Source: RUG11198 sp036342255 (lineage in GTDB: Bacteria > Bacillota_I > Bacilli_A > RF39 > UBA660). From it: a stretch of 64,000 nt of DNA. The first letter of the stretch is position 1. Each line of letters starts with the position of its first letter. Position numbers and translations under genes: made by a program. The notes beneath the pieces are model-generated. The model had not been told where the DNA came from and did no database searches. It worked only from the letters and a program-made list of their open reading frames with translations. The stretch covers positions 70,393 to 134,392 of the forward strand of contig JAZAUS010000005.1 of the NCBI GenBank assembly GCA_036342255.1, written 5' to 3'. This document shows, in pieces, positions 54,992 to 62,778 of this stretch.

Positions 54992-55925
54992 TATCACTAC
55001 ATTCCTTAACTATATATATAGGTCTATTTTTAGCTTCCAAATATGTTTTAGACAAATATTGACCTATTATACCTATACAAAACAATTGTATACCACTTAC
55101 CATAAAAATAATACATACTAAACTAGGCCAACCACTAACAGGATCACCATATAATATAGTTTTGCAAATAATAATTATTATCATAACAAAACTTATAAAG
55201 CAGAATAAAAAACCAATAAAAGCCGAAATAACCAATGGCTTTGTTGAAAAAGCCGTTATACCATCCATAGCATATATAAATAACTTCCAAAAACTCCACT
55301 TAGTCTCCCCAGCTACTCTTTCAACATTTTCATATTCCAACCACTTAGTTTTAAAACCAACAAAACTAAATAATCCTTTAGAATATCTATTATATTCTTT
55401 CAAACTAAGTATTGCATCAACCATTTGCCTCGTCATTAATCGATAATCTCTAGCTCCATCAACCATCTCTATATTAGAAAGCTTATTAATAATTTTATAA
55501 AACTGTCTAGCAAAAAAACTTCTAATAACCGGTTCTCCTTTTCTAGTAACTCTCCTAGTTCCAACACAATCATAGTCATTTGCTTCAATATAATTATACA
55601 TCTCTATAAGCATCATTGGTGGATCTTGCAAATCAGCATCCATTAATGTAACATAATCACCTAAAGAAGCTTCTAACCCAGCATACATAGCCGCTTCTTT
55701 ACCAAAATTTCTTGAAAACGAAATATACCTTACCCTCTCATCCTTATTATGTAAATTTTTAAGCACCTCTAAAGTTTTATCACTACTACCATCATTAACA
55801 AAAACAAATTCAAAATCTAAAAAATTCATCTTTTTAGCAACCTTTTTTATCTCTTTATAAAAATAAGGCAAAGCCTTCTCTTCATTATAGCAAGGTACAA
55901 TTACTGATAGTTTTTTCTTTTTCAT
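54972..55925 (-). CDS. Polyprenyl-phosphate glycosyltransferase (GtrB-like GT2)
   Basis: 317 aa: GT-A domain (LSVIVPCYNEEKA, FVNDGSSDKT, MDADLQDPP) plus two C-terminal membrane helices. This is the GtrB/ArnC layout, charging undecaprenyl phosphate with a hexose for side-chain decoration outside the cell. Start at 55925 after TTTAGGTGAAAG. With GtrA it forms a standard pair; the matching GT-C could be the protein at 42556 or 30526. Confidence 0.92.
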   Translation of the reverse strand: MKKKKLSVIVPCYNEEKALPYFYKEIKKVAKKMNFLDFEFVFVNDGSSDKTLEVLKNLHNKDERVRYISFSRNFGKEAAMYAGLEASLGDYVTLMDADLQDPPMMLIEMYNYIEANDYDCVGTRRVTRKGEPVIRSFFARQFYKIINKLSNIEMVDGARDYRLMTRQMVDAILSLKEYNRYSKGLFSFVGFKTKWLEYENVERVAGETKWSFWKLFIYAMDGITAFSTKPLVISAFIGFLFCFISFVMIIIIICKTILYGDPVSGWPSLVCIIFMVSGIQLFCIGIIGQYLSKTYLEAKNRPIYIVKECSDNDEENN

Positions 55926-55944
55926 AACACTTTCACCTAAATAT

Positions 55945-55953
55945 AGTATATCA
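55945..55953 (-). promoter_or_regulatory. Candidate extended -10 promoter of the gtrB-gtrA-lipoprotein unit
   Basis: Minus strand TGATATACT, 20 bases before the start; -35 weak. Divergent from the strong promoter at 55997. Confidence 0.45.
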
Positions 55954-55996
55954 TACATAATTTATTTTTTAAATAATAAAATATTCAGCAAATATC

Positions 55997-56025
55997 TTGT
56001 CAAAATCGTTCTAAAATGATATAAT
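55997..56025 (+). promoter_or_regulatory. Promoter of the 56062-58459 unit
   Basis: TTGTCA (55997-56002), 17-base spacer, TATAAT (56020-56025) with TGA in front; one of the best promoters in the window. Confidence 0.8.
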
Positions 56026-56061
56026 TTAAGCTGTGGAAATAATAAGGAAGTTGGTGCAGTA

Positions 56062-57414
56062 TTGAAAAAAAGAAAAAGAAAAAACAAAAAGAAAGCTAAA
56101 TTAGTAATAAATAAACAAAAAATATTTTCTTTTATCAGTTTTGTATTCATTATGGTATGCATTTTTTGGTATGGAGGAAGAACTATTTATTTTTATTTAG
56201 ATTCTAAAAAAACAATTGAAAAACAAAATGATACATTAGCAAAAAATATTATAACAACTAACCTTAATACAAATAATTTTAAAAAAATAAATAATAACTA
56301 TTATTTTCAAAATGATACTAATAAGAATTATTTAATATATTCTAATATTATATGGAGAATTATTAAAGTAACAAACAACAAAGATATAGTCCTAATAGCA
56401 GATGATACTATAACAAATCTAGCTTATGGTAAAAATAAAAAATATCATAATTCATACTTAATTAAATGGCTAAACAAAGATAAAGAAGATTATACTGGTA
56501 TTTTAGAAAACAATCTTAATAATAAAACAAAATATTTAACCAAAACAGAAACCTGTATTGATAATATAAGTAATATCAAAAAAATCACTTGTAATAAAAC
56601 TAATAAAAATAATTATATATCTCTATTATCTATTAATGACTACATCAATACTGGGGCTGAAAAAAGCTTTATTAATAATGAGAAGTATAATTATTTAGCA
56701 AATACCAAAGGATCAAAAATATGGTATATTGATGATAATGGAAAATTAAATAGTAATAATGGAGAAGTAATATATGGTATAAAGCCTGTAATTACACTTA
56801 AAAATAAAATTAAATTTATATCTGGAGATGGAACTGAAAACAATCCATATATCGTTGAAAAAGAAACAAAAAAATTTGGAAGTTATGTTAAACTTGATGA
56901 AGATATATGGAGAATATATGAAGATAATGATGAAAATTACAAATTAGTATTAAACGACTATATAAAAGTTGATGATGAAAAATTAGAATACATTTATTCA
57001 AATGACAATTTTTATCATAATGATACAACTTATGGTTCTCTTGCCCATTATTTAAATCATAAATATCTATATAGTCTTAGCTACAATAATATTATTGAAA
57101 GTGCAAAATACCACAATAGCTACTATGGCAAAGATAACAATTATGACTATAGTAGTGTAATGAATACAACAATCGATACAAAGGTTGGACTACTTAGCAT
57201 AGGAGATCCAATTATCAATAATAGTTTAGATAATTACTTTATTTTAACTGGTCCAGAAAAAGATACTGATGAAATATATTTAATAAAAAAAGATTCAACA
57301 CTTGAAACAGCTTATACAACTGATGAAGCTTATGTTGTACCTACAATTACAATAAGTAAAAGTATACTAACCCAAGGAAAAGGAACTAGTACTGACCCTT
57401 ATAGAACGGAGTAA
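56062..57414 (+). CDS. Membrane-anchored protein with two DUF6273-like domains
   Basis: 450 aa starting with TTG 56062 (AAGGAAG upstream; no ATG fits). A basic tail (KKRKRKNKKK) and one membrane helix (about 27-47) are followed by two tandem external domains. Each opens around a Trp-Arg-Ile (IIWRIIKV, DIWRIYED) and closes with a proline-valine strand and a GxGTxxxPY box (SGDGTENNPY, GKGTSTDPY). The same ending occurs in the 62779 protein. Function unknown; the next gene five bases on encodes a glycosidase. Confidence 0.75.
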   Translation: MKKRKRKNKKKAKLVINKQKIFSFISFVFIMVCIFWYGGRTIYFYLDSKKTIEKQNDTLAKNIITTNLNTNNFKKINNNYYFQNDTNKNYLIYSNIIWRIIKVTNNKDIVLIADDTITNLAYGKNKKYHNSYLIKWLNKDKEDYTGILENNLNNKTKYLTKTETCIDNISNIKKITCNKTNKNNYISLLSINDYINTGAEKSFINNEKYNYLANTKGSKIWYIDDNGKLNSNNGEVIYGIKPVITLKNKIKFISGDGTENNPYIVEKETKKFGSYVKLDEDIWRIYEDNDENYKLVLNDYIKVDDEKLEYIYSNDNFYHNDTTYGSLAHYLNHKYLYSLSYNNIIESAKYHNSYYGKDNNYDYSSVMNTTIDTKVGLLSIGDPIINNSLDNYFILTGPEKDTDEIYLIKKDSTLETAYTTDEAYVVPTITISKSILTQGKGTSTDPYRTE

Positions 57415-57418
57415 ATAT

Positions 57419-58459
57419 ATGAGTAAAAAAAGAAGAAGACATAAAAGAAAAATATTAAAAAGAACTATTCTTTTCATTATTCTTGATATTTTTGCTTTAA
57501 CAGGATTTATAGTTATGTATGGACCTTGGGATAAAGTTAGAAACATGTATATTTCAACAGCTATGAATACTATGACACACCAATGGTTAGCAAGAGTATT
57601 TTATAATGAAAAAAGAATTGAAGAAGTAATGAAAAACAATTATTTTGTTGCTATAGATGAAGATGCTAATACTGATAGTATTGTAATAAATACTAAAGAA
57701 AAGAAAAAATATAAAAACAAATATGAAAAAGAATTATTAACAAGAGAACCTGGAAATGACTTATATAAAATACTAAAAATAAAAGTTGGTGGTTCAAATG
57801 CCAATTTAGTAGCAATATATGATCCAACAAAAGTTGAATTAATCCATACTAAAAAATTTAATATTGGAGGTTATGGAGAAAGAGTTTCAACAATGTGTGA
57901 AAGATATAATGGCGTTGTATGTATCAACGGTGGTGGATTTGTAGATACAGGCATGGGATCAGATATTCCTACTGGCTATGTAATAAAAGATAAAGAAATT
58001 ATTTGGTCAAACGAAGAAGATCCAGATGTATTTCGCTCAAATATTATTGGTATAACAAAAGAAGGAAAACTAAAATTAATGACCAATGCTACTGGTACCC
58101 AAGCCTTAAAAGCAGGAATAAAAGATGGCCTAACATTCGATCCATTCTTAATAGTTAATGGTAAAAAAATTAAAGTTGTCGGTGATCCTTGGGGAAGCTC
58201 TCCTAGAATGGCTATTGCCCAAAGAAAAGATGGCGTTATGATGTTTTTATCTGTTGATGGTGAAAACTACATAAATGGAGCTTCATTACAAGATGTTATA
58301 AAAACTCTTATACAATATGGCGCTTATAATGCCGCAAACTTAGATGGAGGTACCTCAGCAACAATGATAGAAAATGGAGAATTAATTAACAATCCAGCTG
58401 GTGGTGCTAAAAAAACAAATGGAAGATATGTAGTAACTGGTTGGGGATTAATACCATAA
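57419..58459 (+). CDS. Phosphodiester glycosidase family protein (NAGPA domain)
   Basis: 346 aa: a basic tail and membrane helix (about 14-34) then, from about 130, an NAGPA/DUF2233 domain: VCINGGGF, SSPRMAIAQ, LSVDGENYINGASL and NLDGGTSATM. These exopolysaccharide-linked enzymes hydrolyse sugar-1-phosphodiester bonds, which fits a wall rich in phosphodiester-linked glycans (LicD and TagO-type genes nearby). ACGGAGTAAAT is the ribosome site. Co-transcribed with the upstream gene. Confidence 0.9.
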   Translation: MSKKRRRHKRKILKRTILFIILDIFALTGFIVMYGPWDKVRNMYISTAMNTMTHQWLARVFYNEKRIEEVMKNNYFVAIDEDANTDSIVINTKEKKKYKNKYEKELLTREPGNDLYKILKIKVGGSNANLVAIYDPTKVELIHTKKFNIGGYGERVSTMCERYNGVVCINGGGFVDTGMGSDIPTGYVIKDKEIIWSNEEDPDVFRSNIIGITKEGKLKLMTNATGTQALKAGIKDGLTFDPFLIVNGKKIKVVGDPWGSSPRMAIAQRKDGVMMFLSVDGENYINGASLQDVIKTLIQYGAYNAANLDGGTSATMIENGELINNPAGGAKKTNGRYVVTGWGLIP

Positions 58460-58489
58460 AAAAATTGATAGTTTATACTATCAATTTTT
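58458..58489. terminator. Bidirectional Rho-independent terminator
   Basis: AAAAAATTGATAGT pairs with ACTATCAATTTTTT around a four-base loop, between the converging glycosidase and ABC exporter genes. Confidence 0.9.
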
Positions 58490-58491
58490 TA

Positions 58492-60222
58492 TTATGAATT
58501 TAAAGATTCTGAATAATATAATTCTTGATAAATTTTACTTGTTTCTAATAAATAATTATGAGTACCTGATGCTACAACTTGTCCCTTATCAACAACATGA
58601 ATAATATCAGCATCAACTATTGTAGATAATCTATGAGCAACAATAATAACAGTATGATCCTTAACTAAATCATCAATTGACTTCTTAATATAATCCTGTG
58701 AATTATTATCAAGAGCACTTGTTGCCTCATCAAATAATATAACCTTACTATTTTTAGACATAGTTCTAGCAATTGCTAATCTTTGTTTTTGACCACCAGA
58801 TAAATTAACTCCACCCTCTCCTAATAAAGTATTATACTTCTTAGGAAGAGACATAATATAATCATCTAAATAAGCCATTTTAGCATATTTTCTAATTTCT
58901 TTTAATGTAATATTACTCTTAGTCAATCTAAAATTATCCTTAATAGTTCTATTAAAGATAAATGGCTCTTGTCTTATTATAGAAATAGAATTACGTAACG
59001 TATCTTCATCCAAATCTTTTATATTAACTCCATCTAACAATATATCACCAACATTTGCATCAAATATTCTTGTTATTAAATTAAATAAAGTTGACTTTCC
59101 CTGTCCAGATTTACCAACCACAGCAATCTTCTTGCCAGGTTCTAATCTTAAATTAAAATTATTTAAAGTATTTTTCTCTCCTGGATAAGAAAAAGTTACA
59201 TTTTTAAACTCAATTACCCCTTCTACATTTTTGGAATGCTTGTCACCAAATAATTCATCCTGATATAATCTATTTTCTAATATATCATTAACCCTACTAA
59301 TTGATACAATCGTTTTTTGATAAGTTTGAGTTAAATCATTTAAGTTTTCAATTAGCCACATATATCTATAAACATAATAAGTCATAGCAATAAAGAACGT
59401 TAAACTTATCATTTTATAATATATAAGTATTACACATGTAGCAAATACTCCTACTTCTAATAGAGACTTTATAAATCTCGTAATAGTATTAAATTCTTTT
59501 TGAATATCTATTTCTACTTCAGACTTTTTATAAATCAACTTAATAATATCCCTCATATTGTCTATTAAACTATTCTTTATTCCTAATGTTTTTATTTCTC
59601 TTATACCTCTAATAGATTCTGTTGTCAAAGACGTAAACTTATCTTGTTCTACTTTTCTTTCTTTATGAATTTTTTTTAGTTTAGGATTATATATTTTAAT
59701 AACTAAAAACAATAACCCAACTAATATAAGTATCTCTAATCCAATAATCCATGAATTAAAAAATACATAAATTATAATTATTAATGATGCAACAATAGAT
59801 GATACCATATTTAATAGCCTACCAAAGGCAAAACTTAAAGTATCAGCATCATTAGTAATTCTATTAATTATCTCTCCAGATGAATATTTTTCATAGGCTA
59901 CAGCAGGTAAATTTAAAGCTTTAATATAAGTATTAAAACCTAATTTTCTAGTAAGTTTACTCTCTATTTTATATAAAATAGAATTAGCCATATGAATAAA
60001 AAATCCATCTAGAGTAAGTTCTATAACAAAATATATTCCTAAAAACAAAAGTGCTTTTTTCATTTCAAATTTAGTAATTGATTCAACAGCAGCACCATTT
60101 AAATATCCCGTAAATATTTCAGCAATACCTGATGAAAATATTAAAATACTAGCAAATACAAGACGTTTTTTATCTTCACCAATCAACCTTATTAGAGGCT
60201 TAAACTCTTTTAAATTTTTCAT
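58492..60222 (-). CDS. ABC exporter, fused permease-ATPase half transporter
   Basis: 576 aa: six membrane helices in residues 1-~320, ATPase in ~335-570 with Walker A GKSGQGKST, signature LSGGQKQR, Walker B VILFDEATSALD and the switch VAHRLS. It works as a dimer exporting lipids, peptides or drugs; substrate unknown. The start follows TATGGAGGTTTAAG. The transcript reaches it through a hairpin terminator and a peptide-coding leader (60232-60411), pointing to attenuation control. Confidence 0.95.
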   Translation of the reverse strand: MKNLKEFKPLIRLIGEDKKRLVFASILIFSSGIAEIFTGYLNGAAVESITKFEMKKALLFLGIYFVIELTLDGFFIHMANSILYKIESKLTRKLGFNTYIKALNLPAVAYEKYSSGEIINRITNDADTLSFAFGRLLNMVSSIVASLIIIIYVFFNSWIIGLEILILVGLLFLVIKIYNPKLKKIHKERKVEQDKFTSLTTESIRGIREIKTLGIKNSLIDNMRDIIKLIYKKSEVEIDIQKEFNTITRFIKSLLEVGVFATCVILIYYKMISLTFFIAMTYYVYRYMWLIENLNDLTQTYQKTIVSISRVNDILENRLYQDELFGDKHSKNVEGVIEFKNVTFSYPGEKNTLNNFNLRLEPGKKIAVVGKSGQGKSTLFNLITRIFDANVGDILLDGVNIKDLDEDTLRNSISIIRQEPFIFNRTIKDNFRLTKSNITLKEIRKYAKMAYLDDYIMSLPKKYNTLLGEGGVNLSGGQKQRLAIARTMSKNSKVILFDEATSALDNNSQDYIKKSIDDLVKDHTVIIVAHRLSTIVDADIIHVVDKGQVVASGTHNYLLETSKIYQELYYSESLNS

Positions 60223-60231
60223 CTTAAACCT

Positions 60232-60267
60232 CCATAATAAAAGACTATCTTTTTTTTACAGATAGCC
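60232..60267 (-). terminator. Terminator between leader peptide and ABC exporter
   Basis: Minus strand GGCTATCT pairs with AGATAGTC (60260-60267, 60243-60250; one G-T pair), nine-base loop, then TTTTATT. It ends about 20 bases before the exporter start. Confidence 0.7.
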
Positions 60268-60290
60268 CTAAAAAATTTATATTTTATACA

Positions 60291-60398
60291 CTATAAACCA
60301 AAGTGAGAAAATGTTACACATTTAATCACTTTTCTTTCTAAAGCTACTCTATAATTTAATTTATTATTACTCAAAATACCGAATCTAAAATTTATCAT
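60291..60398 (-). CDS. 35-residue leader peptide upstream of ABC exporter
   Basis: A short frame with a strong ribosome site (AAAGGAGTGAGAAA then ATG 60398) encodes 35 residues, starting MINFRFGILSNNK and ending TFSHFGL, stop TAG at 60291. It lies between the thrS terminator and the terminator in front of the exporter. Its last third can fold in two exclusive ways, one of which would hide its own ribosome site. This is the layout of drug- or amino-acid-sensing leader peptides; an independent small protein is the alternative. No promoter of its own is obvious, so it may depend on thrS readthrough. Confidence 0.6.
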   Translation of the reverse strand: MINFRFGILSNNKLNYRVALERKVIKCVTFSHFGL

Positions 60399-60407
60399 TT
60401 TCTCACT
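60300..60407 (-). promoter_or_regulatory. Candidate attenuator with mutually exclusive hairpins
   Basis: Segment C (60300-60314) can pair with segment B (60318-60332): seven and six base pairs separated by a two-base mismatch, loop of three. C also holds a 12-base perfect complement (60302-60313) of the leader peptide ribosome site and start codon (60396-60407). Only one pairing can form at a time, and a translating ribosome would decide which. Confidence 0.6.
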
Positions 60408-60424
60408 CCTTTCCCTTTAAATTC

Positions 60425-60454
60425 AAAAAAATGATAACATAGTTACCATTTTTT
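60425..60454 (-). terminator. Terminator of thrS
   Basis: Eleven-base stem (60428-60438 with 60442-60452, one G-T pair), three-base loop, seven Ts on the minus strand. Confidence 0.8.
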
Positions 60455-60464
60455 GTCAATATTA

Positions 60465-62228
60465 TTATAAATTAACTTGTTTTTTTTCAATAGCTTTGTT
60501 TATTTCTTTAACAAAATCTTTAGAACTTACTGTAATAGTTTCTTTCGTACCAAATTTTCTATAACTAATAGTCTTCTCTTCTTTTTCATTTTCCCCAAGT
60601 ATTAATGTAAGTGGAATTTTTTTAGTTTGACTACTTCTTATCTTATATGATAATTTTTCATTTCTATCATCTAAATATACACGAATATTATGTTTCTTTA
60701 ATAATTTATATACATCTTTAGCATAATCTAAATGATATTCATTATTAACAGGAATTATACTTACTTGTACAGGAGCTAACCATAAAGGAAATACTCCTTT
60801 AGTCTCTTCAATTAAATATGCTACAAACCTCTCTGTAGTAGATGTTATAGCTCTATGAATAACAACAGGTCTTACTTTTTCTCCTTCTTCATTAACATAT
60901 GTTAAATCAAACTTTTCTGGTAATAAAAAGTCTAATTGACATGTAGATAAAGTTATATCATGTCCTAAAGCTGTTTTTATTTGAACATCTAATTTAGGGC
61001 CATAAAAAGCAGCTTCTCCAATATCTTCGTGAAAATCAATCTTTAACTCAGTTAATACTTCTCTTAACATTGATTCAGCCTTATTCCACATTTGGTCATC
61101 ATCATAATATTTATCTTTATCTTCTGGATCTCTTAAAGATAATCTAAATGAATCAGCTTCTATACCTAACTCTTTATATACTTCCAATATTAAATTAACT
61201 ACTCGAGCAAATTCATCCTTTATTTGATCTGGTCTTACGAATATATGAGCATCATTCATACACATACATCTAACTCTTTCTAAACCACATACAGCTCCAC
61301 TAGCCTCATATCTATAATCATGAGCAAGCTCACCAATTCTAAGAGGTAAATCTCTATATGAATGAAGTGAATTCTTATACATAATCATATGATGAGGACA
61401 ATTCATAGGTCTTAAGACTAACTCTTCATTATCCATCTGCATTACCGGAAACATATTTTCTTTATAATGGTCCCAATGTCCTGATATTTTATATAACTCA
61501 GTAGTAGCTAACGCTGGTGTATATACATGTTCATAACCAAGTTCTATCTCTTTATCTTGAATATATCTCTCAAGAATTCTCTTTACAGTAGCTCCATTAG
61601 GCAACCACATAGGAAAACCAGAACCAATTACATCAGATAACATAAATATTTCTAATTCACGTCCTAATTTTCTATGATCCCTCATAGCAGCTTCTTCTAA
61701 TTCTTTTAAATGATTTTCTAATTCTTCTGCTGTCTTAAAACATACACCATATATTCTTTGAAGCATTTTATTCTTAGAATCACCCTTAAAATAAGCTCCA
61801 CTAAATTTAATAAGTTTAAAATTCTTACACTCTTTTACTGTATCTACATGAGGTCCACGACATAAATCAGTAAAATCACCTTGTGTATATGTAGATATAA
61901 CTTCCTCATTCTCATCCATATTAGAGATTAAATCTATCTTATAAGGATCATCTTTAAACATCTCTAACGCTTCTTTTTTAGTTATTTCATTTCTAACAAT
62001 CCTTTTACCATCTTTAATAATCTTCTTCATCTCACGTGTAATATCTTCTATATCTTTATCATTTATTACTCTATCACCTAAATCAATATCATAATAAAAT
62101 CCAGTATCAATAACAGGACCTACCCAAAACTTAGCATCCTTATATAAATGTTTTACAGCTTGTGCCATTACATGAGCACAGCTGTGATTTAACTTACTTA
62201 AATATTCATCTTCTTTAAAATTAATCAT
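60465..62228 (-). CDS. thrS: Threonyl-tRNA synthetase lacking the TGS domain
   Basis: Charges tRNA-Thr. It begins at the editing (N2) domain: HSCAHVMAQAV gives the HxxxH site and SGAYFKGDSKNK follows. The class II core has MNCPHHMIMYK, RIGELAHDYRYE and LSTCQLDF, and the anticodon domain closes the protein (APVQVSIIPVN). At 587 aa it lacks the ~60-residue N-terminal TGS domain of most bacterial ThrRS; the editing site is kept. Its ATG overlaps the stop of the small upstream gene by four bases, and a T-box controls the pair. Confidence 0.97.
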   Translation of the reverse strand: MINFKEDEYLSKLNHSCAHVMAQAVKHLYKDAKFWVGPVIDTGFYYDIDLGDRVINDKDIEDITREMKKIIKDGKRIVRNEITKKEALEMFKDDPYKIDLISNMDENEEVISTYTQGDFTDLCRGPHVDTVKECKNFKLIKFSGAYFKGDSKNKMLQRIYGVCFKTAEELENHLKELEEAAMRDHRKLGRELEIFMLSDVIGSGFPMWLPNGATVKRILERYIQDKEIELGYEHVYTPALATTELYKISGHWDHYKENMFPVMQMDNEELVLRPMNCPHHMIMYKNSLHSYRDLPLRIGELAHDYRYEASGAVCGLERVRCMCMNDAHIFVRPDQIKDEFARVVNLILEVYKELGIEADSFRLSLRDPEDKDKYYDDDQMWNKAESMLREVLTELKIDFHEDIGEAAFYGPKLDVQIKTALGHDITLSTCQLDFLLPEKFDLTYVNEEGEKVRPVVIHRAITSTTERFVAYLIEETKGVFPLWLAPVQVSIIPVNNEYHLDYAKDVYKLLKKHNIRVYLDDRNEKLSYKIRSSQTKKIPLTLILGENEKEEKTISYRKFGTKETITVSSKDFVKEINKAIEKKQVNL

Positions 62229-62416
62229 TTCTTTTTACCATACCTTTCTTCATTATCAGCCTTAGCAACAGCCACTTCTTTTAATCTTTTTAATATTTCA
62301 GTTTCTCTATCTCTTAAATTATTTAAAGTTTTTTTATCTTTAGACATTTTTTGTGCCAATCTAACTTCAAATAAATCATCTCTAAGTATTTTCCATTCAT
62401 CTTCTATTCTATCCAT
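62225..62416 (-). CDS. Small coiled-coil protein co-translated with thrS
   Basis: 63 aa, charged and helical (MDRIEDEWKILRDDL, later RDRETEILKRLKEV), ending ERYGKKK. The start at 62416 has AGGAGGTAAT; a longer frame reading back to 62461 runs through the T-box terminator and was rejected. It overlaps thrS by ATGA and is under the same T-box, so a link to threonylation or tRNA handling is suggested. It is not TGS-like. Family not recognised. Confidence 0.75.
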   Translation of the reverse strand: MDRIEDEWKILRDDLFEVRLAQKMSKDKKTLNNLRDRETEILKRLKEVAVAKADNEERYGKKK

Positions 62417-62622
62417 ATTACCTCCTAAAAAAAGGATGATACACAAGGAGTGCATAAGCACGGTACCATCCTTTTTTTTACTTAATTTATATAACGGCTT
62501 TTAACCGATAGCTATTAACTACACTCCAAAGTAGTAACTATTTAATATATTATTCGTTTTCACCAACCACGAACTCTCTATAAATATTAATTAAATAATC
62601 TCGTCTTCTTCCTCGTTTTTCA
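62417..62622 (-). promoter_or_regulatory. T-box leader of the thrS operon
   Basis: Minus-strand RNA has a stem I distal region with GGTTGGTG, a candidate specifier ACU/ACU (Thr codons) in GTTACTACTTTGG, and the conserved T-box TGGTACCGTGC (62458-62468). The terminator stem pairs 62434-62442 with 62463-62471 and is followed by Ts. Uncharged tRNA-Thr would favour the antiterminator and turn the operon on. Confidence 0.92.
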
Positions 62623-62627
62623 ACTGA

Positions 62628-62656
62628 ATTATAACATAATATAAAAAAATTATCAA
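62628..62656 (-). promoter_or_regulatory. Promoter of the thrS operon
   Basis: Minus strand TTGATA (62651-62656), 17-base spacer, TATAAT (62628-62633) in TGTTATAAT. A second set, TTGACA (62671-62676) and GATAAT (62649-62654), lies just upstream. Confidence 0.75.
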
Positions 62657-62727
62657 TATTTTTTTATATTTGTCAAATAATTTAACCTACTTACAATATA
62701 TATAATTATAGAATATTATACATAAAA

Positions 62728-62767
62728 AAAGCTTCTATTAAGAAATAAAATCCTAATTAAAAGCTTT
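62728..62767 (-). terminator. Probable terminator of the repetitive surface protein gene
   Basis: AAAGCTT and AAGCTTT arms with a long loop, T-run on the minus strand. Confidence 0.55.
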
Positions 62768-62778
62768 ATATTTACTTT

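Noticed and set aside
62417..62461. 15-codon extension of the small gene before thrS
   Set aside because: It reads through the T-box terminator stem; the ATG at 62416 has a perfect ribosome site.
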